From NCBI GenBank assembly GCA_015680905.1, contig CM027381.1:434001-498000 (forward strand): a DNA stretch of 64,000 bases, read 5' to 3'. This document shows, piece by piece, positions 11,697 through 23,700 of the stretch. Source of the DNA: Coptis chinensis. Its lineage: Eukaryota > Streptophyta > Magnoliopsida > Ranunculales > Ranunculaceae. Under the pieces are notes generated by a model that saw only the letters and a list, made by a program, of their open reading frames with translations, searched no databases and was not told the origin of the DNA. Positions within the stretch are counted from its first letter, which is position 1. Each line of letters starts with the position of its first letter. The position numbers and the translations under genes were made by a program.

Positions 11697-12683
11697 ATGA
11701 CGATCGCAGACTTGGTGAGGTGGAAAGAAGGTGATGATACAAATGACTACCTAGAACCGCATCGATGGTCGCTTAAGGAAATACAGAAAATACTAGGACT
11801 CGAAAAATTTGAGATGGATGAAGTGTACGAATTTGAAACGAAAGTCGAAGAAGATGAAGTTGTAATGGCTTACACACAATTAAATTGCAGGAATACAATT
11901 CCGTTGAGCAAAGAAATTGCGCAATTATTGGAGTGGTGACAAATTGCACCGGGACAACTGCCAATATCGTTCTGGTTAATCTTTACGAGAGCGCACCGTT
12001 TACAAAATGAATTTAATAGAAGGTTTGGGGCTCAAGAAATCATCGCGTTGACACGGCCGAAAGCCATACTGACGAAAGGGTACATAAAATTTGAAATTGA
12101 ATTCAAGGATTCAAATAGAAGTTTTAAAGGGTTCCCAAAAGTATACACCGGATGGGATAGATTTCTGTACCGCTTGCGAGGGAAGTGGAATCCGACAGAG
12201 TTTAGAGTGCCGAACAAATTTCGAGGTAAGCCAAAACATAAGTATTGAAAATTGTACTACGAGTAAATTGTTGACTAACACGAGTTATTTTTGTGTCTAA
12301 CAGAAAATGCGAGTACACTCCCAGACATTGAATTGGACAAGGAAGTGGAGAACAACCTTCGTTTCTTCTTTCATGAATGTTCTGACGAAAGATTGGTAGA
12401 TTTGAGCTACTTTGATGATATTGTTGATTTCCGACACTATGGGGGTATCGAACAACGGCCCGATAGGTCCATGGAGACACATAGTGAAATGGCGAAGAAG
12501 AATAAGAGTCTCAGAAATGCAATATTTGGCAGTGATAGCGATAGTGAAAAAGAAGATGGAACGGAATTAACACAGCGAGAATTAGTGCTGAGCTTGCCAA
12601 CCACAAAAAGCGAACTATACAAAAGAAGATGTTCCACAAGAAAACGGGCGAACAAAGACCAAGAGAGACAACCAACGTTATAA
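11697..12683 (+). pseudogene. Antisense ORF of the Tat element, N-terminal part
   Basis: This lies on the strand opposite to gag-pol. From the ATG at 11697 the frame runs with one in-frame TGA (11936-11938) in ...LLEW-stop-QIAPGQLP, where TGG would be expected, so one base change breaks it. It continues through LPISFWLIF and FPKVYTGWDRFLYRLRGKW. A donor GAG|GTAAG follows at 12226 and an acceptor AACAG at 12303 (78-bp intron, phase kept), then an acidic exon to the TAA at 12683. The pattern of hydrophobic and W-rich blocks resembles the plant 'putative gypsy type transposon' domain (Transposase_28), known from antisense ORFs of Tat elements. Its function is unknown. The assignment rests on remembered family features. 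Confidence 0.65.
12226..12303 (+). other. Predicted 78-bp intron in the antisense ORF
   Basis: GTAAG donor and TGTCTAACAG acceptor. Removing it joins the exon at 12225 in phase to ENASTLPDIELD. An intron oriented against the element cannot be spliced from the genomic transcript, so it would persist through retrotransposition. Confidence 0.65.
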
Positions 12684-13090
12684 TGTATGATGCCTTGAGG
12701 GGACGAGACTACAATGCACAAAACACCCTGCATTTAAATATAATACATTCTCAACATAAAGAGGAAAAGGTATGTACCGTAGAAAACATAGATTTGTAAA
12801 AGTGTGGTGAGATGTAATATCTCGCCTGTTTTGGTATATACAGGAAAAGAATGAAAGCAGTGATACTTACAAAAATATAGTGCAAATAAGAACACAAAGT
12901 CGATTGAAAGAAAATAAACGGCAAAGCAAAATGCGGGAGTAAAGAATCCAATAACCACTGGCAAGTACTATCAGGGGTAATACTACTCATGGAGGAAAAC
13001 CACAGAATCTGTTAACGGTAAGTTGACCGTTGATTTTTACTATTGCGTTAGGACGGTAAAGAAATTTGTGTCCAACACTAAACCGATGAA

Positions 13091-13814
13091 AATGGCAGAT
13101 GAAGCAGAGATGTTCAAGTTTGGAAGACGAAGTGAAAGGATCGCCCGGGATTACGCCAATGGAAGGGCTCGAAAAATATCAAAAATGTGACCAGAATACG
13201 GAGAACATCGGAGAATATGACAGAGCAATGCCAATGATTTTCGATAGTATAAACCAGGTATGATAGTATTATTTTTATCAGTTATTGAAAACTTGTGTTT
13301 AAGTCTGAAAAAATCAGATATTTTTTTGCCGCAGGTTAAAACGGCGGTAGTACGGGCCAAAGAAATTCATGAAAAAATCGCGAAGAAAAATATCGTTCCG
13401 AATGAAGTCCATGCCTTAAAAGAAATAGAGAAAGTGAAGATACTCAACCAAAAATTGGAAGAGGCAAACAAAGCGTTAAGCGGAACCATCAGAGAGTTAG
13501 AAGACGAAAACAAAAACTTAACCGAGCAGACGGAAGAAGCAGAGGAGAGATCGTACGAAGAATTTGGGAAAGCCTGTGAGATAATGGAGGAACACAAACA
13601 CTTAAAAGCAGATGTAATAGAATTGAAGTCACTCGTGGCGACCAAAGATCAGGAACTTAAACGTGCGCAAAAAGAGGTTGAGAAAAATAACAAGCGAATG
13701 ACAGATTTAAACGAGTGGCTCGGCCAAGATCACGTGCAAATGGCACACTGTAAATTGTTCGTAAGACAATTGACTGAGACTTTAATAGAAACGGGAGATG
13801 AACTAGAAGCGTGA
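13091..13814 (+). pseudogene. Antisense ORF of the Tat element, coiled-coil part
   Basis: A second block on the same plus strand. Coding sense before 13257 (about 13210-13257, YDRAMPMIFDSINQ) is followed by a donor GTATGAT at 13258 and an acceptor TTGCCGCAG ending at 13334 (77-bp intron). The exon 13335-13814 then encodes about 160 residues rich in E, K and L with heptad-like spacing (KEIEKVKILNQKLEEANKAL, IRELEDENKNLTEQTEEAEE), almost certainly a long coiled coil. A clean TGA ends it at 13812-13814. Upstream, MADEAEMFKFGRRSERIA (from 13091) is in another frame. A polyA-like AAAATAAAAATAAAG follows at about 13945. It is probably the C-terminal half of the same antisense protein. Confidence 0.62.
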
Positions 13815-14640
13815 GAAGATGAATTACAAAGATTTGTACGAGTTGTATATCGCGAAAAGTTGGGAAGGAACCATTGGATTTTTCCAAACCAATGATCATG
13901 TGATTTAAGTATGTAATACCATAGAGCTAAAAAATTTTTTTATGAAAATAAAAATAAAGTATGTGTTTGCTATTGAATATCATATGATGTCGGATAACAT
14001 ACCGCATAAAACTTAGTGTTGTTGATTTATGAATGTAAAAGAACGAGGCGCCCCATGTAGAGAAAAACCTCCCAATATAGAACCATTGGAGAAAGTTATT
14101 GAAAAGGCAAGGGGACATGATCGTCCTTAATGAACCTAGCTATTCAGGTGTCAAAATATTTATACCGAGCGTGAAGCAAAAGCCCCGACAATTTGTTGGA
14201 GTTGTCACAGTGCAAAGTCGTTACCGTGCTTGGGACCAAACTAAAACACAACGCCATTGCCTTAGTAGTGGAATTAGCACGGATATTAGATTGTGGGAGT
14301 ATTGCAATAATTGTTCGAGCAAGAATAACCATCTTATTGATTTCGGATTTTTCGTCAAGTAGGCATGAATGCGACTTACTTGGACCGAAAAAGGCATAAT
14401 ATGAATGACCTCCATAGAATGAACGTTAATGAATGACATTGTTGAAAGTAAATTTACAGAAAAATAGAGTAATGTAAAATGACAACCAAACTAAGAGAAT
14501 GGAAGTTGAATGCCTTTATTGATGGATAAAATAGAACGAACTACATAGATGGACAGATTCGTTATTGATGGAGTAATGTAAAAATGCAAAAAAATTTCTA
14601 ACGGTAAAACTTGGGAAGGTGGTAAGCATTCCATGGCTTC
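13815..14640. other. Spacer between antisense ORF and integrase
   Basis: No convincing coding sense on either strand. A candidate polyadenylation signal for the antisense ORF lies at about 13945-13960. The minus-strand pol reading ends at about 14640. Confidence 0.4.
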
Positions 14641-15975
14641 TCTATTATTCTTCCGAAATAGTGCGGAGGAAATATGACCCCTTAGATCTTTGGACGATCT
14701 ATGATGTAGGGTCCTTGCCAATTTTCCCCAAACTTTCCTCGATTCTATAAGCTTTGGGTTTCTACAGAGAACCCAGTCTTCATGAGCAAAAAGACTTAGG
14801 GCCGGATCTTCTTGTCGTAGTTCCGTTTCATGTCGACTTGATACTTAATAAGTTGTTGTAGTCCCTCGAGGCTTAACCTCATCAATAAGAGCTTTTGGTC
14901 GGGCCAAAGTAGTGTCATTGGAACTGTTTCAACAAAGAATCGATCGAGATGTCTTTGGAAATCAGTTTCAGTAGGTAAGACTGCTGAGCACCATATGCAA
15001 GGTTAAAAGGTGATAATGTAGTTGAATATTTTGGCGTTGTCTATAAGCCCACAAGGCGGTGGTAACTCCTTGACCCAATTTCCTTTGGCCGGTCAAAGCG
15101 CCTCTTTAGGTTGGCCAAAATCACCTTATTGGTGGCTTCGGCCTGCCCATTGGCTTCTGCGGATGATAAGGTCGCGGAGAAGTTATGCCGTATCTTCAAA
15201 TTAGCACGTAACCCGGCGAATTTCTTCAACATCAAATTGTTTACCATTATCGATACAAGTGCCGCGAGGGGATGCCAAAACGACAAACAATATTTTTCTA
15301 TAAAACATTTTGGCGTTGGAAGCATGGATTTGGACCAAAGGCTTTGCTTCTACCCATTTGGTAAAAATGTCGGTTGCCACAAGAAGGAATCGTATACTAC
15401 ACGGAGCTTTAGGTCAAGGGTCAATAATGTCTAAGCCCCATTTGGCAAATGGCCATGAGCTAAGCATGGGATGCAACTCGAAGAATGTAGTTTACTCATA
15501 TTATCGTGCTTTTGGCATGGCTCACACCTCTCAGATAGGTGTTTTGCATCCTTTTGAATCTCCGCCACCAATAGCCCTGTGTCATAGCCTTATGAGCTAA
15601 ACTTCGCCCCTTGGGGTGGCTTCCGCATAAGCCGGAGTGAATCTCTTCCAAAACTTGAAGTCCTTCCTGTTTTGAGAGGCATCGCGAACATAAGGTTTAA
15701 GTCCGAGCCTTTTGCGATATAAGTGCAAACTTCCGTCGAATATGATATCACCAAAAACTTCCATGCATCGCGTTTAATTCTTTCAATGAGTTTTGGTTCC
15801 GCGAAGTGAAGAAACTTGCAAGTAGTGGATATAAGGAAGACGCCAATCTTGCGCGATTGGAGATCATCATCGCTCTCGATAGTATCATATCGGGAACCCG
15901 GGACTATCATCCGCTTCATGTACCAACTCACTATCCGTTTGGGGAGGCTTAATTCGGGGAGGAACAAATGGATCT
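14640..15975 (-). pseudogene. Tat integrase
   Basis: On the minus strand the zinc-binding region ends with RCEPCQKH (about 15530), the catalytic core is fragmentary (around 15440-15240), and ANGQAEATNKVILANLKRRF (about 15150-15090) is a hallmark of Tat-lineage integrase, leading into TTPKYSTTLSPFNLAYG (about 15050-14990). The enzyme inserts the cDNA copy into the host genome. At least five frame shifts or stops interrupt the domain. It follows the second RNase H in the usual Gypsy order. Confidence 0.85.
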
Positions 15976-16233
15976 ATAGATTCTAATGGAAGATCCAAAG
16001 GATGGTCATGTTGTGAATTTTCCATCTCCCTTTTTCGCTTCGAAGTCATGATTGGTGCGATTATATCGTGGGTCGTATTTTCATTTATTTGCATAAGCAA
16101 AACAAGTAATTGCTTTCATGTACATACAAGTCATGCAATTCTTTTTCGATAAAGTCAATGCTTGGCTCTTTCTAGAACTCCACAGTGATGTGTCTTGACT
16201 CTTCGCTTCTAACAAATGGGGCGGAGAGATAAG

Positions 16234-16640
16234 TCAATGAATCAGCATGACGTATGTCATTTCGGGTCTTTGAGTGATAGAGATGCTATCAAATTGTCGA
16301 GCAAGGCTATGTATCAAACCAAGATAAGCCGCCATACGGTCATCTCTTGCTTCAAAAGACCCGCCAAACTGATTGGCCACAAGGCGAGAATCCGTGTATA
16401 ACTGGAGCTTTCGCGCCCCCAGTTTCAAAGTTGTTCTCAAGGCACAAACGACAGCCTCATACTCGGCTTCGTTATTTGAAGCGGCGAAGCCAAGTCGCAC
16501 AGATTTCTCAATCTTCTCTCCACCGGGTTTAACAAAAGCGATCAATTCGGACCAGGATTTATTATGGGAGCCATCTGAGTAAACAATCCATAGGTCAATG
16601 GGATTAGGAATTGCGTTTGCAAGTTGGTCTTCGTCGCCCC
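16234..16640 (-). pseudogene. Second, archaeal-type RNase H (aRNH) of the Tat element
   Basis: Minus-strand residues WIVYSDGSHNK, ASNNEAEYEAVVCALR and LYTDSRLVANQF give the D...E...D pattern of an RNase H fold, in the arrangement of the additional archaeal-type RNase H that Tat-lineage elements carry after the retroviral-type one. It degrades RNA in RNA:DNA hybrids. The segment is open and in one frame with the preceding RNase H/connection part (ORF 16947-16234), so this portion is well preserved. Confidence 0.85.
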
Positions 16641-17380
16641 CAGTTATGGGTGGCAGAATGTCTTCCATAGATTCTTCTTCGCGCAAGAAATCGTCAATAG
16701 GAGAATCATCAATCGGAAAATTAACTATCAAAGAAGCTAGAGCATGTCCTTTTTCAGCAGTACGACTTTCAAAGACAATGTTATATGCACTAAGATAACT
16801 TTCCCATTCGGCTAATCTGCTTGATTCTTGTGCATTACGAAAAACCTTACGTAAGGGATACTCAGTATAAACTCTGACCAACCTCCCTTGGAAGTATGGT
16901 TTTAACCGACGAGTGGCATGAACCAATTCAAGTGCAATTTTTTCCATCTTTGAATAACGAGACTCAGCTCCGGTTAACGTCTTTCTTATCGATAAAAAGC
17001 GGGTCTACCATCATCGACAAAAAGAACAGCACTAACAACTTGAGTTGTAGCTGCTAGGTATATGCCAATAGGTTGACCCGTTGAAGGACTTGTCAATATA
17101 GGAGGACTGACCAAGTATTTCTTCAGTTGTTGCAATGCCATCTCACAATCAATGTTCCAAATTGCCGTCCCCTTTAAAGTCTGGAAGAAGGGATGACAAC
17201 GATCGGAATATTTAGAAATAAATCTATGAAGAGCGGCAAGACGACCAGTAAGCCGTTGAATTTCCTTCTTATTTTTTGGTGATGGCATATCAATAACGAC
17301 ACGTATCTGATCAGGATTAGCCTCAATACCTCTACGAAAGTAATGAGGTATCCCGTAAATTTTCGGAAGAGAGGCCAAAA
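16641..17380 (-). pseudogene. RT connection and first RNase H of the Tat element
   Basis: The reading starts at about 17380 with GIEANPDQIRVVIDMPSP, LTGRLAALHRFISKYSDRC and PFFQTLKG, which are the conserved thumb and connection motifs after Gypsy RT. It continues with PPILTSPSTGQPIGIYLA into the RNase H region, including ARRLKP-like and RLAEWESYLSAYNI blocks (16947-16700). A frame break lies at about 16950-16985. Confidence 0.85.
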
Positions 17381-18021
17381 GAACATTTGGCGGGATTGAG
17401 TCTCATGTTATACTTGTTAAGCCTATCAAAAACAAGTTGAAGATCGGAAAGATGATCACCAGTAAGCTTCGATTTAACGACTATATCATCGATATAAGCC
17501 TCCATTATTATCCCCAGCAGATCGGAAAAAATTGTATTGACAAGCTTTTGGTAGGTTGCACCGGCATTTTTCAGACCAAAAGGCATAACAGTGTAGCAGA
17601 AAATGCCTTGGTCGGTAATGAAGGCGGTGAACTCTTGGTCATCCACATTCAAAGAGATCTGGTAGTACCCTGAAGAAGCATCCATGAAAGATAGGCGTTG
17701 GAATCCCGAAGTGGCATCCACTAGTTCGGAAATTCGTGGCAATGGATACGGATGAATCGGACAAGCTTCGTTAAGGTTTGTAAAGTCAATACAAATTCTG
17801 ATTTGTCCGTTCTTTTTTGGCACTGCGACGACATTAGCAAGCCATTTTGGGTGCGTAACTTCGTCGGATAAAGTTAACCGCAAGTAGCTTATCAATCTCC
17901 TCTTTAACTTTGAGCTTCCGATGAGGTGCCATTCTTCTTGGTTTTGGCAAACCGGCACGAAACTTGGATCAATGTCAAGTTTTATGACAGCAAATGAAGG
18001 GTCTATTCGGCATTTCCTCAA
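17332..18021 (-). pseudogene. Tat reverse transcriptase
   Basis: A largely intact RT domain on the minus strand: HPKWLANVVAVPKKNGQIRI, IDFTNLNEACP, YPLPRISELVDATSGFQRLS, FCYTVMPFGLKNAGATYQKL, and the catalytic YIDD (codons at 17496-17485) in EAYIDDIVVKS. It ends NMRLNPAKCSFGLSS and then shifts frame near 17340, where RT is continued by the GIEANPDQ segment. The sequence is typical of non-chromoviral Gypsy (Tat). It copies the element RNA into DNA inside virus-like particles. Confidence 0.92.
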
Positions 18022-18047
18022 TTTTCCAAAGCGAAGATCGCTTTATT

Positions 18048-18660
18048 TCATTTGTAATAGGAAACCAACTCTTTTTGTTCTACGCTTGAAAGTTCAATGG
18101 AAATAAAAGTGGTTTCTTCTGCTGAATCTCCTACTTGCACTTCCAAAAGTCGATCCACTGTAGGTGGCCCTTGCACGTGAGCCTCAATATTATAGATGGA
18201 GGGCACGCCGCTTGGTAACTGTAACTTGGGCAGGGCACTTGCAAGGATCGTATTGCCTCGAACTTCAGATTTTTTATAGTCATCCATTGCTTTGTCATGA
18301 CAAGCATGGGCAGATACCTGGTCGCTACGAACCTTGCAAATATTCCCAGAGAATGGGAACTTGACACACTGATGAAATGTGGAGACTACAATCCCCATGG
18401 AATGTATCCAATCTCTGCCCAAAATTGCATTATATTGGGATCGACAGTCCATCAATAAGAAATCGAGCTCAACTTCTTTGTTCATTAATTTGATTCGTAA
18501 GGTAATTCTTCCAACCACTGAAGATGTTGTCCCATCAAAACCGATGATAGGATTGTCTTCGGCGATGATCATACCCTCGCAAAGTTGCATCTAAGAATAA
18601 CATCCACTGAAAATGACGCTGGAGGTGGCCCCTGTGTCGATCATTACCCGTTGAACACGA
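18048..18660 (-). pseudogene. Tat aspartic protease
   Basis: The catalytic motif DTGATSSVIF lies at about 18641-18612. The frame then meets one amber codon (18591-18593) and continues without a shift as MQLCEGMIIAEDNPIIGFDG and DCRSQYNAILGRDWIHSM, the second conserved protease block (ILGRDWI). The protease cuts the Gag-Pol polyprotein. The stop in the middle of the domain would prevent its synthesis unless read through. Confidence 0.85.
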
Positions 18661-19364
18661 GAAGCACCTATAGACACAGAATTTATAACTGCGTCATAGT
18701 GAGGGTGATATACACCAAGGAGATCATCATCAGTGAATCGGAGGGGCTCTTCTTCAGAAGTCTCGGTCTGGATTCCTTTGACAAAATTGACTTTGTTGAT
18801 ACGGTTAAACTCACCAACATAACTAACTTTCAAACGTTTTTTATTCTTACTCTGACTTTTGGAAAGAGACTCAACATGAGAATGGGAAACATTAATGACA
18901 TGCTCATAAGTTGCAGCAACTGCCTGTTGAGAGTCTTTAATAAGATATTCATTTAAAAGTCTTTTCTCCACTAATTTCTGAATCCAACCCCGGAGAGAGC
19001 GACAAAGTTCTGTCTCATGGCCATAGTCATTATGGAATTTACACCGCAAGGCTTTGTCCCTTGTCCCTTTGGTATCTTCTGAAAGTGGATAAGGCGGGGA
19101 AAGAAGATTCCCACTTTTCAACTTTTCATATATAACAGAGTACTTGGCATTGAGCGGAGTCAGTTTTAGCTCAAGTAAAGTCTTTCTATCACGATTGAAA
19201 CTAACTTGCTTCTGATTGTCATTCTTTCCATCGTTATGTTGTTGATCTGACTGTCCTTGCTTTGGCTTAGAATTCTTGCTGTCAGAAAAATCTTTACTCC
19301 GAATATCTTTGTCTCTTGCTGCTTTGGCCGATAGGTTCTCCTCGATACGGATGTGTTGTTTAGC
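18660..19364 (-). pseudogene. Tat gag C-terminal part with CCHC-like zinc knuckle
   Basis: Minus-strand sequence upstream of the protease contains CKFHNDYGHETELCRSLR (about 19050-19000), the C-x2-H-type knuckle motif seen in Tat Gag, preceded by a charged stretch (about 19300-19150). The region is cut at 19369 by the nested element and continues at 29109. The zinc motif binds element RNA. Confidence 0.82.
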
Positions 19365-19369
19365 CCTAA

Positions 19370-20766
19370 TGATAAATGTAAAATGACTAGTCTACCTACG
19401 AAATGAATGATGAATCCACAACGTAAGTAAACTAAACTTGGTACTTTTACGAGTCTATTATCAAAGCTTCAACTCTCAATGCGAATTGCACTAAATGGAG
19501 TATGAAGTTCGTTCCACTCCTAGTTCTCTAGCACGGATTGTTTTCTAAGTCTAACTAGTCACTCTTAAGTCAATGAGAGCTTTCTGAAGGGTGTTATACT
19601 ACGATGAAACTAAAATGAGTCTACGTTGAATTTAACTACTGAATACTATGGAAATATGCTTGTTTTGAATCTAGATAAAGGATTAGAGGGAATTGAATCC
19701 ACCTCGAATCCAACTTAATAACCTAGTATAGATGCTTGTATCTCGATTCTCACGCGTTCTTACGGCAAGAAATTCGAAGTTCTAATCCCTAGTGTTCATG
19801 GCATTTCTACCGAAAGTACTAACTAGCATGTGAAGTCGTCCACCCATTCTCATGGCTAAAACACGACTTTCTAGAGTGGAATAGAATCTACAAACAATTC
19901 TACACTAACAACTAAGTTTTCATCAAGGCTTCATCAACCCCTCTAATGGAGGTTTTAGCCTTGATTCATTAAACTAACATTTCCCATTGAATCTAAACTA
20001 AACATAATGTAAAGATTCTAACTTTATGAAATTTAACTAATCTAAATTAAACAATAACAAAAATCTAATTAACAACTAAGCATTGAATAACAAGTAGTAA
20101 ATGAAATTAGATCTAACAATTGTAATTGACAAATCGAAATTGAATCAAGAACAACTATTTTATTATCTAATTCAAGGGAGAACAATCATTCAATACTAAA
20201 TTTAAAACAAGAATAAAACTAATTACTTTAATATAAAAACTAGATCTAGAACTAAGGTTTAATGGAGGCTAACTAATCTAATTTATTTTCTAACCTAACT
20301 ATCTACCATTAATGAAGAGCTAAGCTTTTGTTTTTATTCATCCAGATCCAAAATTCGTGCATGGGCTTGGAGCCATGGGTTGGGCCAGAGAATCAGGCCC
20401 AAAACCCAATTCTTTCAGTCCAAAAAGGCCTTTTCAGCTGCAGTTGACTTCCACGGACTTTTCGTCCACTTCTGCTCCTCTGATTGGGTCAAGGCTTGGA
20501 CCATTACAAAGCTCTTTCCGAGCCGGTCGTTTTGACATAAGGTATGCCCAATTCGAGGTCTGAGTCCAAAGATACGGCTTTTGGAAGTTCTCACGACTTT
20601 TGCTCCTCAGTATCTCGCTAAAGTGGTACATTTTCGCACATAATGGACTTTGAAGCCCGAAATGCATAAAAACGCGTGTCAGTGTTAACTCTTACTTATT
20701 ATTCACATAATTGGTCTAACAGTATGATTATTAAGGGGTTAAAACTACAGTTTTGGGCTCTTATCA
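19370..20766 (-). repeat. 3' LTR of the nested Athila-like element
   Basis: TGATAAATG...GGGCTCTTATCA. It is collinear with 27683-29103, differing by small indels and a few substitutions. Confidence 0.95.
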
Positions 20767-23700
20767 AAACCACAAAAATGACATTTTGCTTGTCCTCAAG
20801 CAAATATGAGAAATTAGAATAAGTGACCAAAATGGAGTTCTAACTACTCTCGTTTACTGAGTGCGATTGCATTGACCATATGCAACAAGGCCTTAAACCA
20901 CTAGGAATTCCCTAGTGGACGAAGTTATAGCCTCGTGAGAGTTTTTCGAGTGAAGGTACTCACAAACTTCATCTATACTACAACGACTAAGAAAATAAAA
21001 CTATTGTTTCCTTATTCATGCTCAACTATCTATACATCTCTCTAGCAATTACATAAGAATAACCGGTCAAAACCCTAAGTTAATATATGCATAATAATCA
21101 ATCATCTACAATAAACATATATACAATGAGTAGTACTATCAAATGTTTAGCGAGGTTTGTTTTCGAGAACTTCGGAATAAGCGTCCTTAAATAGGTTCTC
21201 ACAATAATAGTCAAGAAACAACTCTGATTTTTGCACTCAAGTTAAGCTATTTACTCCGATTGTCTAAATGGGCACACTTTACCTTACAATCTCAATGACA
21301 ACAAGGAAAGCGGGGGTCGATCAAACACATCCGCCACTTACTATCACACTAACCTATTCCTAATTGAGCTAGAGGTCTTTATTAGGTGTTACGGAGATTA
21401 GGAGATGGTTTAAGAAGGAAGGAAATGGATATTCAAAAGGACAAGTCTGAGATAATAGAGTCTTCGTATTATGTAACTTAGAGAAAACCTTGTTATTTTC
21501 TTTTGCTTCTACACTTTGTTTCCATCCTTAGCCATATTTTTTTTTTTTCTTTTCTTTGGCTTTTGACTCCCTTTTATTCTATTTTTTTGGAGTTTTTATT
21601 TTATTTCTATTTTTCTTTTCTTTGGATGGAAACTTCTTTTCTTTATTTTCTGAAGCAACTAACAATTTTTTGTTTACACAGGTTTTTTCTCTTCTTCTTT
21701 CTTCACTCATTCTATTCTCAGACTTATTCTAAATTGGGTAGGTTGATTTATTCTTTTTTTTTTATTTTGTTTTGTTTTGTAAACAGGGTAAAGGAATTGT
21801 GGTGTATGGAAGGCTAAAGAAGAGGCTCAGAGTGGCGACTAGCGGAAAATAATTCATAGGTTTGAATTTCTGGCTATATCGATCCAAAGAAGCGGCCTAA
21901 ATTCTCACTTAGGATATGGTTTAGTGATCAAGCAAGTGGGGCGTGTGATTTCTCTATCCGATTTTACTTCTCCCTTGTGTCATTTCTCAAATGTTTTGGC
22001 TCATATATAAGGCTTTAGGCTATATTCTCACAGGATTTGTAGAATAAGTACTCTAGCCTAGATTTCAGAAACTTATCGCTAACAATCATAGATACTCATG
22101 TAATATATTTATAGATAGATGCAAAGATTATTACCTACGATTAACCTAAGTTTCTAACAATTATTCGATGCAAAATGCTATGTGAGACTTCTAGATTGTT
22201 AAAAGCATGGAGAAAGAACAATACCAATATTCCTAAGTGTATAGCATAACTTATTTATTTATATTTTTAAATTTTTGAAATTTATAACTAGAAAACAAAT
22301 GCATATTATATATATTTATATCCTAGCAGATGTCTTAATTACACGTGTTTCTATGCCCCCAAACAAGAAGCATGCTTTGTCCTCAAAGCATTTAAATAAA
22401 GAGGGTAGAAAAATACCATGGAAACGCGTGAAATTCATAAACATCTGCAAAACAAGGTTAGAACGTACTAATATAGGAAATACAAAAACTGACGCAACTC
22501 TATAAGAGTTCCACCCATTATGGGGTTAATGAGAATGATATTGCTTGGGACATAAGCGGACACTCAATGTAAACTAAAACTTACCTCCACTCCGGACATG
22601 CATATTATCTACCTAATAGCATCATGGGTCTTGTATTTCAGCGGGCATGGCAAGTCCAAGAACAATTGCTAGCAAGACCCATAAGCGGTTCCTAGCCTAC
22701 GTGTGTGATCACTCATGAAACCAAGCACCATAAGTAGTGCTTTGGAACAAATCTTTGAAAGACTGTTCTGGTATTATTATAGGAGATGTCATCTCAAAAT
22801 TACGCTCTGGAATAGCTATGAATGATCTGGAAACTATCCGTAGAAAACTGGAATTTTTCTGGTCCACGAAGTCGGTGCTGGCGCTTCATTATATGGCGCT
22901 GAGTCGCGCTCTGAAATTTTAGAATTCCAGTGTTTTAGCTGGTCGCGCTAACTTGAAGCTGGCGCTTCTAGGTCGATAGATGATGGGATGGTCGCGCTCG
23001 GCTTGCCTGCTTGCTGGCGCTCGAGCAAAATTCAGAACAAAATATACTGAGCGCGAGTGCGCCTGTAGAAAAGCTTGAAGCGCTTCGGAGTTGCTGAAAA
23101 TTGAAAAATGAGGCGAAGCGTGGGAGTGAAAGGTGAGTGATGGAAGTTAGGTGTAGTGTGGGTTGTGAGTGTAGAATGAATGAAGTTTATATAAAATCAT
23201 CTTTGGAATAGATAACACCACCCCCAAACAGTTTGGGAAGGTGGGATCAACATTAACTAATCACGACAATGAAAATAACGACATTATATTCATATTGTCA
23301 TTCAAACAACATTTCACTACAAAAGTCAAAATTAACTACGAATTTAACAACGTAACATCCTATCTACTAAAAATAATAAAAGACAACATCAAAACAACAA
23401 ACAAGTAGAAATCTAGCTACTCTTCAAGGGAGCGAGGTGGGGTAAGAATAGGAATTTGAGTGATCAAGAATGGAAAAACCAAACACACCCCCCAAACAAA
23501 TTTTTGAAAACAGGTTTGTAAAAATTTGTTTTAAAACGTGGGTCTTTTAAAGTCAGATTCCCGAGACTTGCTAGATTACTATTTTTATATATCTTTAAAC
23601 TTTTTTACTTTTTATGAATTAGGTTTAATATAAAGGAAAACAATAAGCAGTAAAGACATAATTCACACCATAGAGAAACATGACTCAAAAACCGAGAAAA

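Noticed and set aside
12734..12990. Hydrophobic minus-strand frames, possible membrane protein
   Set aside because: They lie opposite the gap between blocks of the antisense ORF and show no conserved features.
21503..21817. Open plus-strand frame of 104 codons, rich in F, L and S
   Set aside because: It comes from T-rich low-complexity DNA in the 3' UTR of the nested element.
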